Shown here piece by piece: positions 1 through 7,246 of a stretch of 7,810 bases of DNA. Under the pieces are notes generated by a model. It had not been told where the DNA came from. It saw nothing but the letters and a program-made list of their open reading frames with translations, and did not search any database. How positions within the stretch are numbered: position 1 is the first letter of the stretch; each line of letters starts with the position of its first letter. A program made the translations under genes and the position numbers. The DNA lies in the NCBI GenBank assembly GCA_963589425.1, contig CAVAKZ010000070.1, forward strand, positions 1 to 7,810, in the 5' to 3' direction. The stretch is from CAKRJP01 sp963589425 (GTDB lineage Bacteria > Bacillota > Clostridia > Lachnospirales > Lachnospiraceae).

Positions 1-34
1 TAATAGGCTACAGGTAAGGCACTAGCAATTCTAG

Positions 35-160
35 GTGTCAAATGCCCTGGGTACATTTTGGGTACACCAGCTTCTGGATGATCTGAATAAAGTGAATAAC
101 GCATCAAATGATACGTATATTATGAACGGTAAAAATACAATAAAATGGTTTGTAAAATAA
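35..160 (+). other. possible 3' gene remnant (41 codons), unrecognised
   Basis: The first 190 bases hold no confident gene. The best candidate is a plus-strand open frame from a GTG at 35 to a TAA at 158-160, ending in the peptide NDTYIMNGKNTIKWFVK. It is preceded in frame by a TAG at 32-34, has no ribosome binding site, and lies about 30 bases before a strong terminator, as the 3' end of a decayed gene would. I recognise no family. A competing minus-strand frame is open from an ATG near 103 to the left edge and overlaps it; it also lacks a ribosome binding site. At most one is real, and both may be chance. Confidence 0.2.
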
Positions 161-190
161 AAGCAAAAGAGCTTGAATAATGAAAAAACC

Positions 191-226
191 GCGGGAAGCC
201 TTGTAAATCAAGGCTTCCCGCTTTTT
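191..226. terminator. strong bidirectional rho-independent terminator
   Basis: A perfect 13-bp stem (GCGGGAAGCCTTG at 191-203, its complement at 209-221) encloses a 5-base loop TAAAT. Five T residues follow on the plus strand (222-226). On the minus strand the stem is followed by GG and six T residues (complement of 183-188). It can therefore stop plus-strand transcripts entering from the left edge and minus-strand transcripts from the transposase remnant. The hairpin is directly visible; bidirectional action is inferred from the A and T tracts on its two sides. Confidence 0.9.
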
Positions 227-275
227 ATATCTACAAAATGTCTACCATATTTCGGGTTTTACTTTTCCTCCATAG

Positions 276-536
276 TTATATACTAACACCAACATCACAA
301 GCCTTGGATAAATGCACTCCGGAGTTCACGGCTTCATCAATAAGCTCTACTGCTGTTTCAGTCAAAGCTTTTTCCTTTCGCTGAAGCTCTTTCTCAAGTT
401 TTTTATGAGCTTTCTGCTCCTCTTTTAAATCATGAGTAAGCCTAGCAGCTTCTTTGGCCACTTTGGTTACTGATTCATTGTTGGGAGGCAATAATCTTTT
501 TAGTATTGCATCCTTGAGTTCTGAACTATATCTCAT
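276..536 (-). pseudogene. IS3-family transposase remnant (OrfA with internal deletions, joined to start of OrfB)
   Basis: The 86-residue product begins MRYSSELKDAILKRLLPPNN, the typical N-terminus of an IS3-family OrfA helix-turn-helix protein. It then passes directly into a charged coiled coil (AARLTHDLKEEQKAHKKLEK and on to KEKALTETA) normally found about 60-70 residues later at the OrfA C-terminus. It ends with IDEAVNSGVHLSKACDV, which resembles the N-terminus of OrfB, and stops at a TAA before any DDE catalytic domain. The likely start is the ATG at 536, with GGAAGGAG six bases upstream (543-550); a longer frame from an ATG at 572 has no such site and would overlap the promoter-like sequence. 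It cannot transpose. The family assignment is from memory of IS3 OrfA/OrfB proteins, not from a search. Confidence 0.8.
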
Positions 537-564
537 GTGAAGCTCCTTCCTGTGATAGTTAGAT

Positions 565-573
565 ATTATCACA
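565..573 (-). promoter_or_regulatory. extended -10 promoter element for the transposase remnant
   Basis: The minus strand reads TGTGATAAT (TG, one base, then GATAAT), an extended -10 element, about 30 bases before the ATG at 536. A TTGTCA lies further upstream (complement of 592-597), but its spacing of 21 is too long for a good -35 box, so the element would depend on the TG extension. It is likely the original promoter of the insertion sequence. Confidence 0.4.
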
Positions 574-633
574 CATAGTGTTAAACTTCACTGACAACTA
601 TCCTAACACACAGGGCTGCCATGACAATGCACA

Positions 634-662
634 TTGCGAAAGCAGGTAGAATATGTGATAAT
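634..662 (+). promoter_or_regulatory. sigma-A type promoter of xth and the FGGY kinase gene
   Basis: TTGCGA (634-639) and GATAAT (657-662) are separated by 17 bases, and TG at 654-655 makes the -10 box an extended one. Transcription would start near 669, giving a leader of about 35 bases before xth. No operator-like dyad or riboswitch fold is apparent in this short leader. Confidence 0.6.
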
Positions 663-703
663 CTAGAAAGAGGACTATAGAAGTATCAAGAGGACATGAA
701 ACT

Positions 704-1534
704 ATGAAGAAATTTATTTCCTGGAACATTGATTCCATCAACGCAGCTCTTACATCCGAATCAGCAAGAGCGGTATTATCAAGAAATGTACTAGAGACAA
801 TTAAGGAAGAGAATCCGGACCTTATCGCAATACAGGAGACCAAGCTTCCGGCTGCGGGACCTTCAAAAAAGCATATAGAGGAGTTGGAAAAATATTTTCC
901 TGCTTATCATATTGAGTGGGTCAGTTCTATGCCGCCGGCACGGAAGGGTTATGCAGGAACTATGATTCTCTATAAGGAAGGTTTAGAAGCTAAAAAATCT
1001 TATCCGAGAATAGGAGCGCCGGATACTATGGATGATGAGGGAAGGCTTCTTACCTTAGAGTTTGCGGATTTCTATTTTGTAAATGTGTATACTCCTAATG
1101 CAGGAGATGGCTTGAAGCGTCTCAAAGAGAGACAGGAGTGGGACCTTAAGTATGCTGACTATTTAAGCGGGCTTGATCAGATAAAGCCTGTTATTGCCTG
1201 CGGTGATTTTAATGTGGCACATGAAGAGATTGATCTTGCAAATCCGGCGGGAAATCATCGGTCTCCCGGATTTACAGATGAGGAAAGAGAGGGATTTACC
1301 AAGCTCTTATCGAAAGGTTTTGTGGATACCTTCCGCTATATTCACGGAGATGTAAAGGATGTTTATTCTTGGTGGGCTCAGAGGGTTAAGACCAGTAAAA
1401 TCAACAATTCGGGCTGGAGAATTGACTATTTTCTGGTAAGTGATCGTATTAAGGATAGGGTGCTTGCATCTGGCATGTTAGATTCTGGCCAGAGACAGGA
1501 TCACGCACCCTTGTCACTGGAGATTGATTTGTAG
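704..1534 (+). CDS. xth: exodeoxyribonuclease III
   Basis: A 276-residue enzyme of the ExoIII/APE1 endonuclease-exonuclease-phosphatase family. These enzymes cut the DNA backbone 5' of abasic sites and remove nucleotides or blocking groups from 3' ends during base excision repair in the cytoplasm. The family's motifs are present in order: SWNIDS with N8, IQETK with metal-binding E45, DEGR at 111-114, VNVYTPNA with Y129, GDFNVA with D168 and N170, the YSWW aromatic patch (221-224), WRIDYF with D241, and the terminal catalytic pair D266-H267. Length is normal for the family and nothing is missing. The start at 704 is set by AAGAGGA (688-694) nine bases upstream. It is the first gene of a unit with the sugar kinase, whose start lies 11 bases after its stop. 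Function is highly likely. Confidence 0.96.
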   Translation: MKKFISWNIDSINAALTSESARAVLSRNVLETIKEENPDLIAIQETKLPAAGPSKKHIEELEKYFPAYHIEWVSSMPPARKGYAGTMILYKEGLEAKKSYPRIGAPDTMDDEGRLLTLEFADFYFVNVYTPNAGDGLKRLKERQEWDLKYADYLSGLDQIKPVIACGDFNVAHEEIDLANPAGNHRSPGFTDEEREGFTKLLSKGFVDTFRYIHGDVKDVYSWWAQRVKTSKINNSGWRIDYFLVSDRIKDRVLASGMLDSGQRQDHAPLSLEIDL

Positions 1535-1545
1535 AAGGGGTGCTT

Positions 1546-3144
1546 ATGAGAAATGTAGAAGAAGTGATTGCTGATGGAAAGGCAGTTCTAGGTATTGAAT
1601 TTGGGTCAACGAGAATCAAGGCAGTGCTTATTGATGAGGATCACAAGCCTATTGCCAGCGGAGATCATGTGTGGGAGAATCGATGGGAAAATGGTTTTTG
1701 GACCTACCATGAAGATGAAATCTGGACAGGCCTGCAGGAGGCCTATGCCAATTTAAAAAAAGATGTGGCGGACAAATATGGACTTAAACTGACAAAAGTT
1801 GCAGCCCTTGGTTTTAGTGCCATGATGCATGGGTATCTGGCATTTGATAAGAAGGGGGATTTGTTGGTTCCCTTTCGGACTTGGAGAAATGCTAGCACCG
1901 GTCAGGCGGCAAAAGACTTAAGTCAGCTCTTAGAATATAATATTCCGGAGCGTTGGAGTATTGCTCACCTATATCAGGCAATCTTAAATGGTGAAGAACA
2001 TATAAAAGATATAGCTTTTATTACCACCTTGGCAGGTTACGTTCATTGGCGTATGACAGGGGAAAAAGTCCTTGGAATCGGAGATGCGTCTGGTATGTTC
2101 CCGATTGATCCAAAGACCAAGCAGTACGATGGGACTATGCTAGCTAAGTTTGAAGATTTGATAGCAAATTATCATTTCTCATGGCATTTGACAGATATTT
2201 TACCGGAGATTCGTCTTGCCGGAGAAGCTGCAGGAAGTTTAAGCGAAACAGGGGCAAGGTTACTAGATGTAAGTGGAGACCTAAAGCCGGGAATTCCTCT
2301 TGCAGCACCGGAGGGAGATGCGGGAACCGGTATGGTTGCCACCAACAGTGTGAAGCAGCGAACAGGTAATGTGTCTGCCGGAACCTCTGTATTTGCCATG
2401 GTTGTGCTAGATAAGGAGCTTAAAAAATATTACCCCCAAATTGATATGGTAACAACACCGGATGGCAGTTTGGTGGCAATGGTTCATGCCAACAACTGTA
2501 CAAGTGATTTGAATGCATGGGTTTCGCTGTGCGGCGAAGTGTTAGATTCCTTTGGGGTTAAAGTATCTGGCGAAGAATTGTATGGAAGCCTTTATCGCAA
2601 GTCCTTGGAAGGAGACGAGGATTGCGGCGGACTTCTTTCCTATGGATTTTTATCTGGAGAAAATATAATGGACTGCCCAGAGGGGCGGCCTATGTTTGTG
2701 CGTGCTCCGGAAAGTAAGTTTACTTTGGCGAATTTTATGAGATCCCATCTCTATGCAAGTTTCTCTGCTTTGAAGGTAGGAATGGATTTGCTTTTGCAAG
2801 AAGAAAAAATTAGCATTGATGCCATCTATGGGCATGGCGGTATATTTAAGACTAAGGGAGTGGCACAAAATTATTTGGCAGCAGCCTTAAATGCCCCTGT
2901 TTCTCTTATGGAGACAGCCGGAGAAGGGGGGCCTTGGGGAATGGCACTTTTGGCGGCTTATTTGGTTCATAGGCAGCCGGAAGAAAGCTTAGAAAATTAT
3001 CTGGCAAAAAGGGTCTTTGCAGATGCTGTCGGAAGGACAATTGATCCGAATCCGAAAGATGTAGAAGGATTTCAGAGATATGTTCGGCAGTTTAAGGATA
3101 CCATAGCTGTGGAACAGCTTGCTGCAAAAACTTTAAAAATTTAA
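1546..3144 (+). CDS. FGGY-family carbohydrate kinase (probable pentulose kinase)
   Basis: A 532-residue kinase of the FGGY family, cytoplasmic enzymes that phosphorylate sugars with ATP. Visible landmarks are the N-terminal phosphate-binding segment GIEFGSTRIKAVLID (16-30), a sugar-contact segment MMHGYLAFD (93-101) like the MHG motif of xylulokinases, the catalytic-base region EGDAGTG with D258, and two C-terminal ATP-binding segments, IYGHGGIFKTKG (427-438) and GEGGPWGMALLA (459-470). Length suits a xylulokinase or ribulokinase-like member, but the substrate cannot be read from sequence: no isomerase, epimerase or transporter gene is nearby. ATG 1546 is chosen because AAGGGG (1535-1540) lies five bases upstream; the in-frame GTG at 1540 overlaps that site. 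The gene ends just before a terminator. Placement after xth suggests co-transcription without an evident shared pathway. Confidence 0.88.
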   Translation: MRNVEEVIADGKAVLGIEFGSTRIKAVLIDEDHKPIASGDHVWENRWENGFWTYHEDEIWTGLQEAYANLKKDVADKYGLKLTKVAALGFSAMMHGYLAFDKKGDLLVPFRTWRNASTGQAAKDLSQLLEYNIPERWSIAHLYQAILNGEEHIKDIAFITTLAGYVHWRMTGEKVLGIGDASGMFPIDPKTKQYDGTMLAKFEDLIANYHFSWHLTDILPEIRLAGEAAGSLSETGARLLDVSGDLKPGIPLAAPEGDAGTGMVATNSVKQRTGNVSAGTSVFAMVVLDKELKKYYPQIDMVTTPDGSLVAMVHANNCTSDLNAWVSLCGEVLDSFGVKVSGEELYGSLYRKSLEGDEDCGGLLSYGFLSGENIMDCPEGRPMFVRAPESKFTLANFMRSHLYASFSALKVGMDLLLQEEKISIDAIYGHGGIFKTKGVAQNYLAAALNAPVSLMETAGEGGPWGMALLAAYLVHRQPEESLENYLAKRVFADAVGRTIDPNPKDVEGFQRYVRQFKDTIAVEQLAAKTLKI

Positions 3145-3154
3145 TTGAGAAAAT

Positions 3155-3190
3155 GAATATGTTTGATGACATATTCCTTTTTGTTTTTTT
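3155..3190 (+). terminator. rho-independent terminator of the xth-kinase unit
   Basis: An 8-bp stem, GAATATGT (3155-3162) with ACATATTC (3169-3176), encloses a 6-base loop and is followed by a T-rich tract with five T (3178-3182), one G and seven T (3184-3190). It begins 10 bases after the kinase stop codon. The stem is A/T-rich, so termination may be leaky, but the long T tract favours it. Confidence 0.8.
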
Positions 3191-3196
3191 GAAAAA

Positions 3197-3205
3197 TGGT
3201 ACAAT
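3197..3205 (+). promoter_or_regulatory. extended -10 promoter element upstream of jetA
   Basis: TGGTACAAT is a TG-extended -10 element (TACAAT at 3200-3205) located just after the terminator and about 55 bases before the jetA start. The region 16-18 bases upstream is T-rich (part of the terminator tract) with no clear TTGACA, so it would depend on the extended -10. This is the only good promoter candidate for the Wadjet genes in the 117-base gap. Confidence 0.45.
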
Positions 3206-3261
3206 TCTAGTACTGGAAGCTGCTGGATTTATCGGGGCTATAAAATGGGAAGGAGCATTCT

Positions 3262-4611
3262 ATGCAGGTATCAGATAAATTAACCAAACCATTGACAGAG
3301 GCAAAATATCTTAATGCGGACAATGTCAGTAGATACCGCTGTATCATGCGGATTTTTTTTGAGCACTATGAAAAGTTAAAATACTGGTTGTATCAGGAAG
3401 AAGTTTACGAAGAAATGATACAGGATCCATTTTTTGCAGACTACAGACCGGAACAGTGCCAGCAAGACCTTGCTATGCTGACAGAATGGAAGAATCTAAA
3501 TACCATTCAAGATACAAAAAATGTTACAAGCATCGAAGAATTTAAAAATAAAAAGTACCGATACCAAATGACAGAATATAGTGTGGAGATTGAGCGTTTA
3601 GTCATTCGGCTGGAGAATTTACTGGTTGAAAATGCGTCCCTAGAACCTACGCTTTTGGAACGTATCAGAAAAAACATAGACTTGTTTTCTGAGATGGCAG
3701 AAAAAGACAAGAGTCAGGTATATAGCTGGTGGACAGATTTAAATAATGATTTTGTGCGGCTGAATCAAAACTATCAGGATTACATTCGAGACTTAAATAG
3801 TGTGCGGGCGGAAGAAATGATGCACACGAAAGAGTTCTTAGTATTTAAGGATCGGCTTATTGAGTACCTGCGAAGTTTTATTAAGGGACTACAAAAGAAT
3901 GTAGGGGTGATTGAAGAAAACTTAAGACTACTAGGTGATGAGACAAAAACTCAGGTATTTGAAAAAGTGGTGGCTTATGAATTGTCTATTCCCCGTATGG
4001 ATGTAGAAGTTACAAAAGAAATGATAGAAGATAAAATACAGGGACGATATGCAAGTATCTATAATTGGTTTGTGGGGGCTGACGGACAGGAAAATGAAGC
4101 TGGAAAGCTTTTTGATTCCACCAATGAGATTATACGTAAAATTACAAGATATGCGGCCCAGCTTAGTGAAAAGAATGCCCTAGGAGCAAACAGAAAAGAG
4201 GAGTACCGGAAGGTGGCAGAAGTATTTTTGCGATGCAAAAATATAGAAGAGGCGCATAGGTTGTCAGCAATGGTATTTGGTATGGAACGTCCCGGACACC
4301 TGGCAGGGGAGATGACCCGTGAAACAGACAGTATGAATGTTGGGGTTTATGAAGAAGGGCCAATAGAAGTTATATTAAAGCCCAGGGTACGTACTTACAG
4401 AGAAAAGTCAAAGAGAAGCAGCATCAAAGAGTCGGCGCAGCAGAAGCAGGAAACAAGGCGGAAACTCCTTCAAAAGCAGAAGGAAGAAATGGAAAAACTG
4501 AGGACCTTGGAAGTAGATGGAAAGATTAGTTTTGACCGATTACCGGTGCTGGAGCCGAGAATTAGGGAGATTCTTTTAAAATGGCTGTCGGATGCGTCTT
4601 ACAGATTATGA
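3262..4611 (+). CDS. jetA: Wadjet type II subunit JetA (kleisin-like), probably truncated at its C-terminus
   Basis: A 449-residue protein resembling the TIGR02677-type JetA, the kleisin subunit that bridges the JetC ATPase heads in the JetABCD anti-plasmid complex. The N-terminal 20-85 region (LNADNVSRYRCIMRIFFEHY onward) looks like the winged-helix start of MukF-like kleisins. The middle (100-220) is long amphipathic helices, and 370-420 contains a PRVRTYREK segment followed by a charged coiled coil, KQETRRKLLQKQKEEMEKLR. There is no signal peptide or membrane segment. AAGGAG (3250-3255) lies six bases before the ATG. The reading frame ends at WLSDASYRL, 20 bases inside the jetC-derived frame. 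I infer that the natural C-terminal tail, some tens of residues, was lost at a deletion junction near 4590-4610. Family assignment is from motif memory and gene order, strongly supported by the JetC and JetD neighbours. Confidence 0.8.
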   Translation: MQVSDKLTKPLTEAKYLNADNVSRYRCIMRIFFEHYEKLKYWLYQEEVYEEMIQDPFFADYRPEQCQQDLAMLTEWKNLNTIQDTKNVTSIEEFKNKKYRYQMTEYSVEIERLVIRLENLLVENASLEPTLLERIRKNIDLFSEMAEKDKSQVYSWWTDLNNDFVRLNQNYQDYIRDLNSVRAEEMMHTKEFLVFKDRLIEYLRSFIKGLQKNVGVIEENLRLLGDETKTQVFEKVVAYELSIPRMDVEVTKEMIEDKIQGRYASIYNWFVGADGQENEAGKLFDSTNEIIRKITRYAAQLSEKNALGANRKEEYRKVAEVFLRCKNIEEAHRLSAMVFGMERPGHLAGEMTRETDSMNVGVYEEGPIEVILKPRVRTYREKSKRSSIKESAQQKQETRRKLLQKQKEEMEKLRTLEVDGKISFDRLPVLEPRIREILLKWLSDASYRL

Positions 4612-5950
4612 AGAGATTAAGGATAGGCTGGATACATGTCTTCAATGGCTGGGGGCATATCCGGAAAGACTGCGCATGTGCGTCAGCAAGCAGACCCATG
4701 AAGAGGACGAGGCGGAACAGCTGACCTTGAACCTGGAAAATTCCAAAAAGAAAATGGAAGAATATGAACAGAAAAGAACCTATTTTTCAGAATGCTATGA
4801 CCAGGAACGGAATTTGCACTATGTGGAAATTCCCGAGACCATCCCGGAGGATGCAAGGCATATTCGCAGCTATTTGGAGTCGGATGTAAAGACTGTGGAC
4901 AAGGACAGCCTAATTCGTGATCTTAACAAAGTGTATTTCGAAAACAGAGGTTTTTTGACAGATTATCATTTGACACAAAATGAATTGTTTACGGAGGTAG
5001 AGCATACAGAATTTCCGGCAAAGCGATTGGATATTTCTGCCAGATACCAAGGAGTAAAAATATCATTTTCCAGTCTGCTGACCCATTTGGCGGAGGATAT
5101 TGAGGAACTTGAAAATTTAATCAAAGATGGAGACAGAGAACTATTTGAAGATATTCTTGCTAATACAGTAAGCCGCAAGATCCGCGGAAAGATTAATGCT
5201 TCCAATACCTGGGTGCAAAAAATGAATACCCTTATGAATGGAATGAATACTTCCAGTGGATTAAAGTTAAGTCTTAGATGGAGAAGCAAGACGGCCGAGC
5301 AAGAAGATCAGTTGGATACAAAGGAATTGGTGGATCTTCTGAAGAAAGATTATCGTTTGATGAATGAGAAAGAGGCTGCCAGACTTTCTGCTCATTTTCG
5401 GTCAAAGGTAGCAGAAGCCAGAAGAAATGCAAGAGACAGCGTTGGAATGGTATCCTTCTACCAGATTATGAAGGATACCCTGGATTACCGTAAATGGTTT
5501 GAATTTCAACTATTCTCTCAAAAGAATGGGGAGCGTCAAAAAGAGTTGACCAATAGTGTCTTTGGAACTTTCAGTGGTGGTGAAAAAGCTATGTCTATGT
5601 ATGTTCCCCTGTTTTCCGCAGTGGTGGCAAAGTATCAGGGCGGCAGACAAGATGCCCCTAGATTGATTTCCTTAGATGAAGCATTTGCAGGAGTGGACAA
5701 TAAGAATATTCGAGATATGTTCCGTTTGATGACAGAATTTAAGTTTGATTTCATCATTAACTCCCAGGTCCTCTGGGGAGACTGCGATACCTTGGATGCC
5801 TTGGCAATTTATCAGCTGATTCGTCCGGAAAATGCAAAATTTGTTACGGTAATGCCCTATCTGTGGAATGGAAATAAGAAGGAACTTTTAGAAGAGGAAG
5901 AGGAAGTAGAGCAAAGAGGTATAGAGATTGAGCAGGCGGCAGGAATCTGA
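4592..5950 (+). pseudogene. jetC: Wadjet JetC fragment: C-terminal third of the SMC-like ATPase
   Basis: This 452-residue frame matches the C-terminal part of type II JetC (TIGR02680), an SMC/MukB-like ATPase usually well over 1000 residues long. It begins inside coiled coil (DYEEIKDRLDTCLQWLGAYP and on to residue 70) and continues through helical regions. It then shows the head half: ABC signature TFSGGEKAMSMYVPLF (S328-G329-G330-E331), Walker B RLISLDEAF with D362-E363, D-loop AGVD (366-369) and a switch segment FIINSQVLWGD. The N-terminal Walker A head half, hinge and first coiled coil are missing, and so is the jetB gene that normally lies between jetA and jetC. An in-frame TAA at 4577-4579 shows that nothing extends upstream. 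The ATG at 4592 has no clear ribosome binding site, so translation would need coupling to jetA, which it overlaps by 20 bases. It cannot hydrolyse ATP on its own. Confidence 0.85.
5914..5930 (+). promoter_or_regulatory. ribosome binding site and TTG start of jetD
   Basis: AAGAGG (5914-5919) lies eight bases before a TTG at 5928. The jetD frame has a TAG stop at 5922-5924, so TTG 5928 is the first possible start; the nearby ATG at 5966 is out of frame. The site lies within the end of the jetC fragment, giving a 23-base overlap suited to translational coupling. Confidence 0.7.
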
Positions 5951-7226
5951 AAAAATAAAAAAAGAATGCCTGGCATATTTTAGGCAGAGTCCGGTTTGGA
6001 AGAAACTTCTAAAAGGCTTTCAGGAAAAATATAGTTCTTATGGAAGATTTGGCGGTAAGGTTGTTTTAAAAAAATTGAAGACCCAAGACATTGAGGAGCT
6101 AGAAGGCTTTTTCGGAAAATCTTTTCACAGTCAAAAAAGTGTGACCGTGTCTGCAGAAAAATTTTGTCAGGCTTTAGAAGCAAGCAAGTTTGGCGGGATT
6201 ACACCGGAAGAACTCTTGGAGAATTTTTTTCAGGAACCTTTACTGGGAAAACAGGAACAGAAAAAATTAAGAGACCAGGAAAAGCAAGAGATTTGGAATG
6301 AGTTTCAGAAGAAATATGAAGCTACGCCGGTAGCGGGCATAATAGAATCCTTAAAGGATCTGGTAAAAGGCCGGGATAATCAAGACCTTCAAGAATGGAA
6401 GCGGACCTTATGTTTTGGGGCAGAGATTTATAATCATCTGCCCTATCGACGAAAGGAAAAACTATATTTAGCAGTATTTGCAGCAATGATGACAGGAAAT
6501 CCTCATGCATTTGACCATGGAACTGCAGAGGGAAATTTCTTATATCAGATTATACAGATGGATTTGAAGGTCAGGGAGGTGGAGATAGAAGTATCGGAAA
6601 TCTTCCCGGCTTATAAACGCCAGAAAAGTTATCTTATGGCGGGAATTATGCTAGATGATATTTCAAATTATGCCATGCTTTATCAGGTGCAGGCGGTGAA
6701 AAAAGACGGAAGTTTACACAAGGGCATGGAGGGATTTGAAAAGGAAGGTCACATTGTACAGGTTCCACTTGGGGTAATTATGGAATGGGAGGCCCTTCTA
6801 TGTCCACAAAATGAGATCTATATTGTGGAGAATCCTTCGGTTTTTGCAGTGCTTTGTGGAAAAGATGATGCAAAAAACAAAGCCTATATGTGTATGAATG
6901 GACAGCCAAGACTAGCAGGTCTTGTGGTATTAGATTTATTAGAAAAATCCGGAACGAGAATCTTTTATGCAGGAGATTTGGATCCGGAAGGCGTGTTGAT
7001 AGCCCAGAAATTGCGCCAGTACTATAAAGGAGAATTTTGCTATTGGCATATGGGAGTAGAGGATTATGAGAGGTGCCGGTCAGAAGAAATAATATCTCCA
7101 AAGCGAATGAAGATATTAGAGCGAATAACTGATGAAGGCTTAAAACCTGTGGCCAAGATGCTGAAAAAATACGGCAGAGCCGGCTACCAGGAAAAATTAA
7201 TGCTTGAAAAAAGTTGTAAAAAATAA
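5928..7226 (+). CDS. jetD: Wadjet type II nuclease subunit JetD (TOPRIM, DUF2399-type C-terminus)
   Basis: A 432-residue protein matching the TIGR02679-type JetD, the subunit that cleaves DNA once the JetABC motor has recognised a small circular plasmid. The N-terminal region holds SYGRFGGKVVLKKLK (37-51) and, further on, NPHAFDHGTAEGNFLYQII (191-209), both family-typical. The C-terminal TOPRIM-like domain shows IYIVENPSVF with the metal-binding glutamate E301, NGQPRLAGLVVLDLL (324-338), and YAGDLDPEGVLIA with the acidic pair D350 and D352. Length is normal and all expected catalytic residues are present, so the protein looks intact. It starts at a TTG overlapping the jetC fragment. With JetB and most of JetC missing, its DNA cleavage would have no motor from this locus; it could act alone, serve another Wadjet copy, or be inert. 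Confidence 0.87.
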   Translation: MSRRQESEKIKKECLAYFRQSPVWKKLLKGFQEKYSSYGRFGGKVVLKKLKTQDIEELEGFFGKSFHSQKSVTVSAEKFCQALEASKFGGITPEELLENFFQEPLLGKQEQKKLRDQEKQEIWNEFQKKYEATPVAGIIESLKDLVKGRDNQDLQEWKRTLCFGAEIYNHLPYRRKEKLYLAVFAAMMTGNPHAFDHGTAEGNFLYQIIQMDLKVREVEIEVSEIFPAYKRQKSYLMAGIMLDDISNYAMLYQVQAVKKDGSLHKGMEGFEKEGHIVQVPLGVIMEWEALLCPQNEIYIVENPSVFAVLCGKDDAKNKAYMCMNGQPRLAGLVVLDLLEKSGTRIFYAGDLDPEGVLIAQKLRQYYKGEFCYWHMGVEDYERCRSEEIISPKRMKILERITDEGLKPVAKMLKKYGRAGYQEKLMLEKSCKK

Positions 7227-7246
7227 GAAAAGTCAGGATTTTATTT

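Noticed and set aside
48..66. Direct repeat TGGGTACA at 48-55 and 59-66, considered as an integrase core or attachment site
   Set aside because: Only two 8-base copies, with no integrase, tRNA end or second copy elsewhere in the window; chance is sufficient.
228..247. ATCTACAAAATGTCTAC stretch, considered as the terminal inverted repeat of the IS3 remnant
   Set aside because: No matching inverted copy was found on the other side of the remnant and no target duplication is visible, so the element's end cannot be placed.
696..707. Mini-ORF ATG AAA CTA TGA overlapping the xth start, considered as a leader peptide
   Set aside because: Its ATG is one base from the AAGAGGA ribosome binding site, too close for initiation, and the site is well placed for the xth ATG at 704.
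598..843. Minus-strand open frame of 81 codons across the xth promoter and start
   Set aside because: It is antisense to xth and its promoter, has no ribosome binding site and encodes no recognisable domain.
4592..5950. The JetC-like frame as a complete stand-alone ABC ATPase
   Set aside because: There is no Walker A motif and no N-terminal head half; it begins in coiled coil, and its C-terminal motifs match the end of a much longer SMC-like protein.
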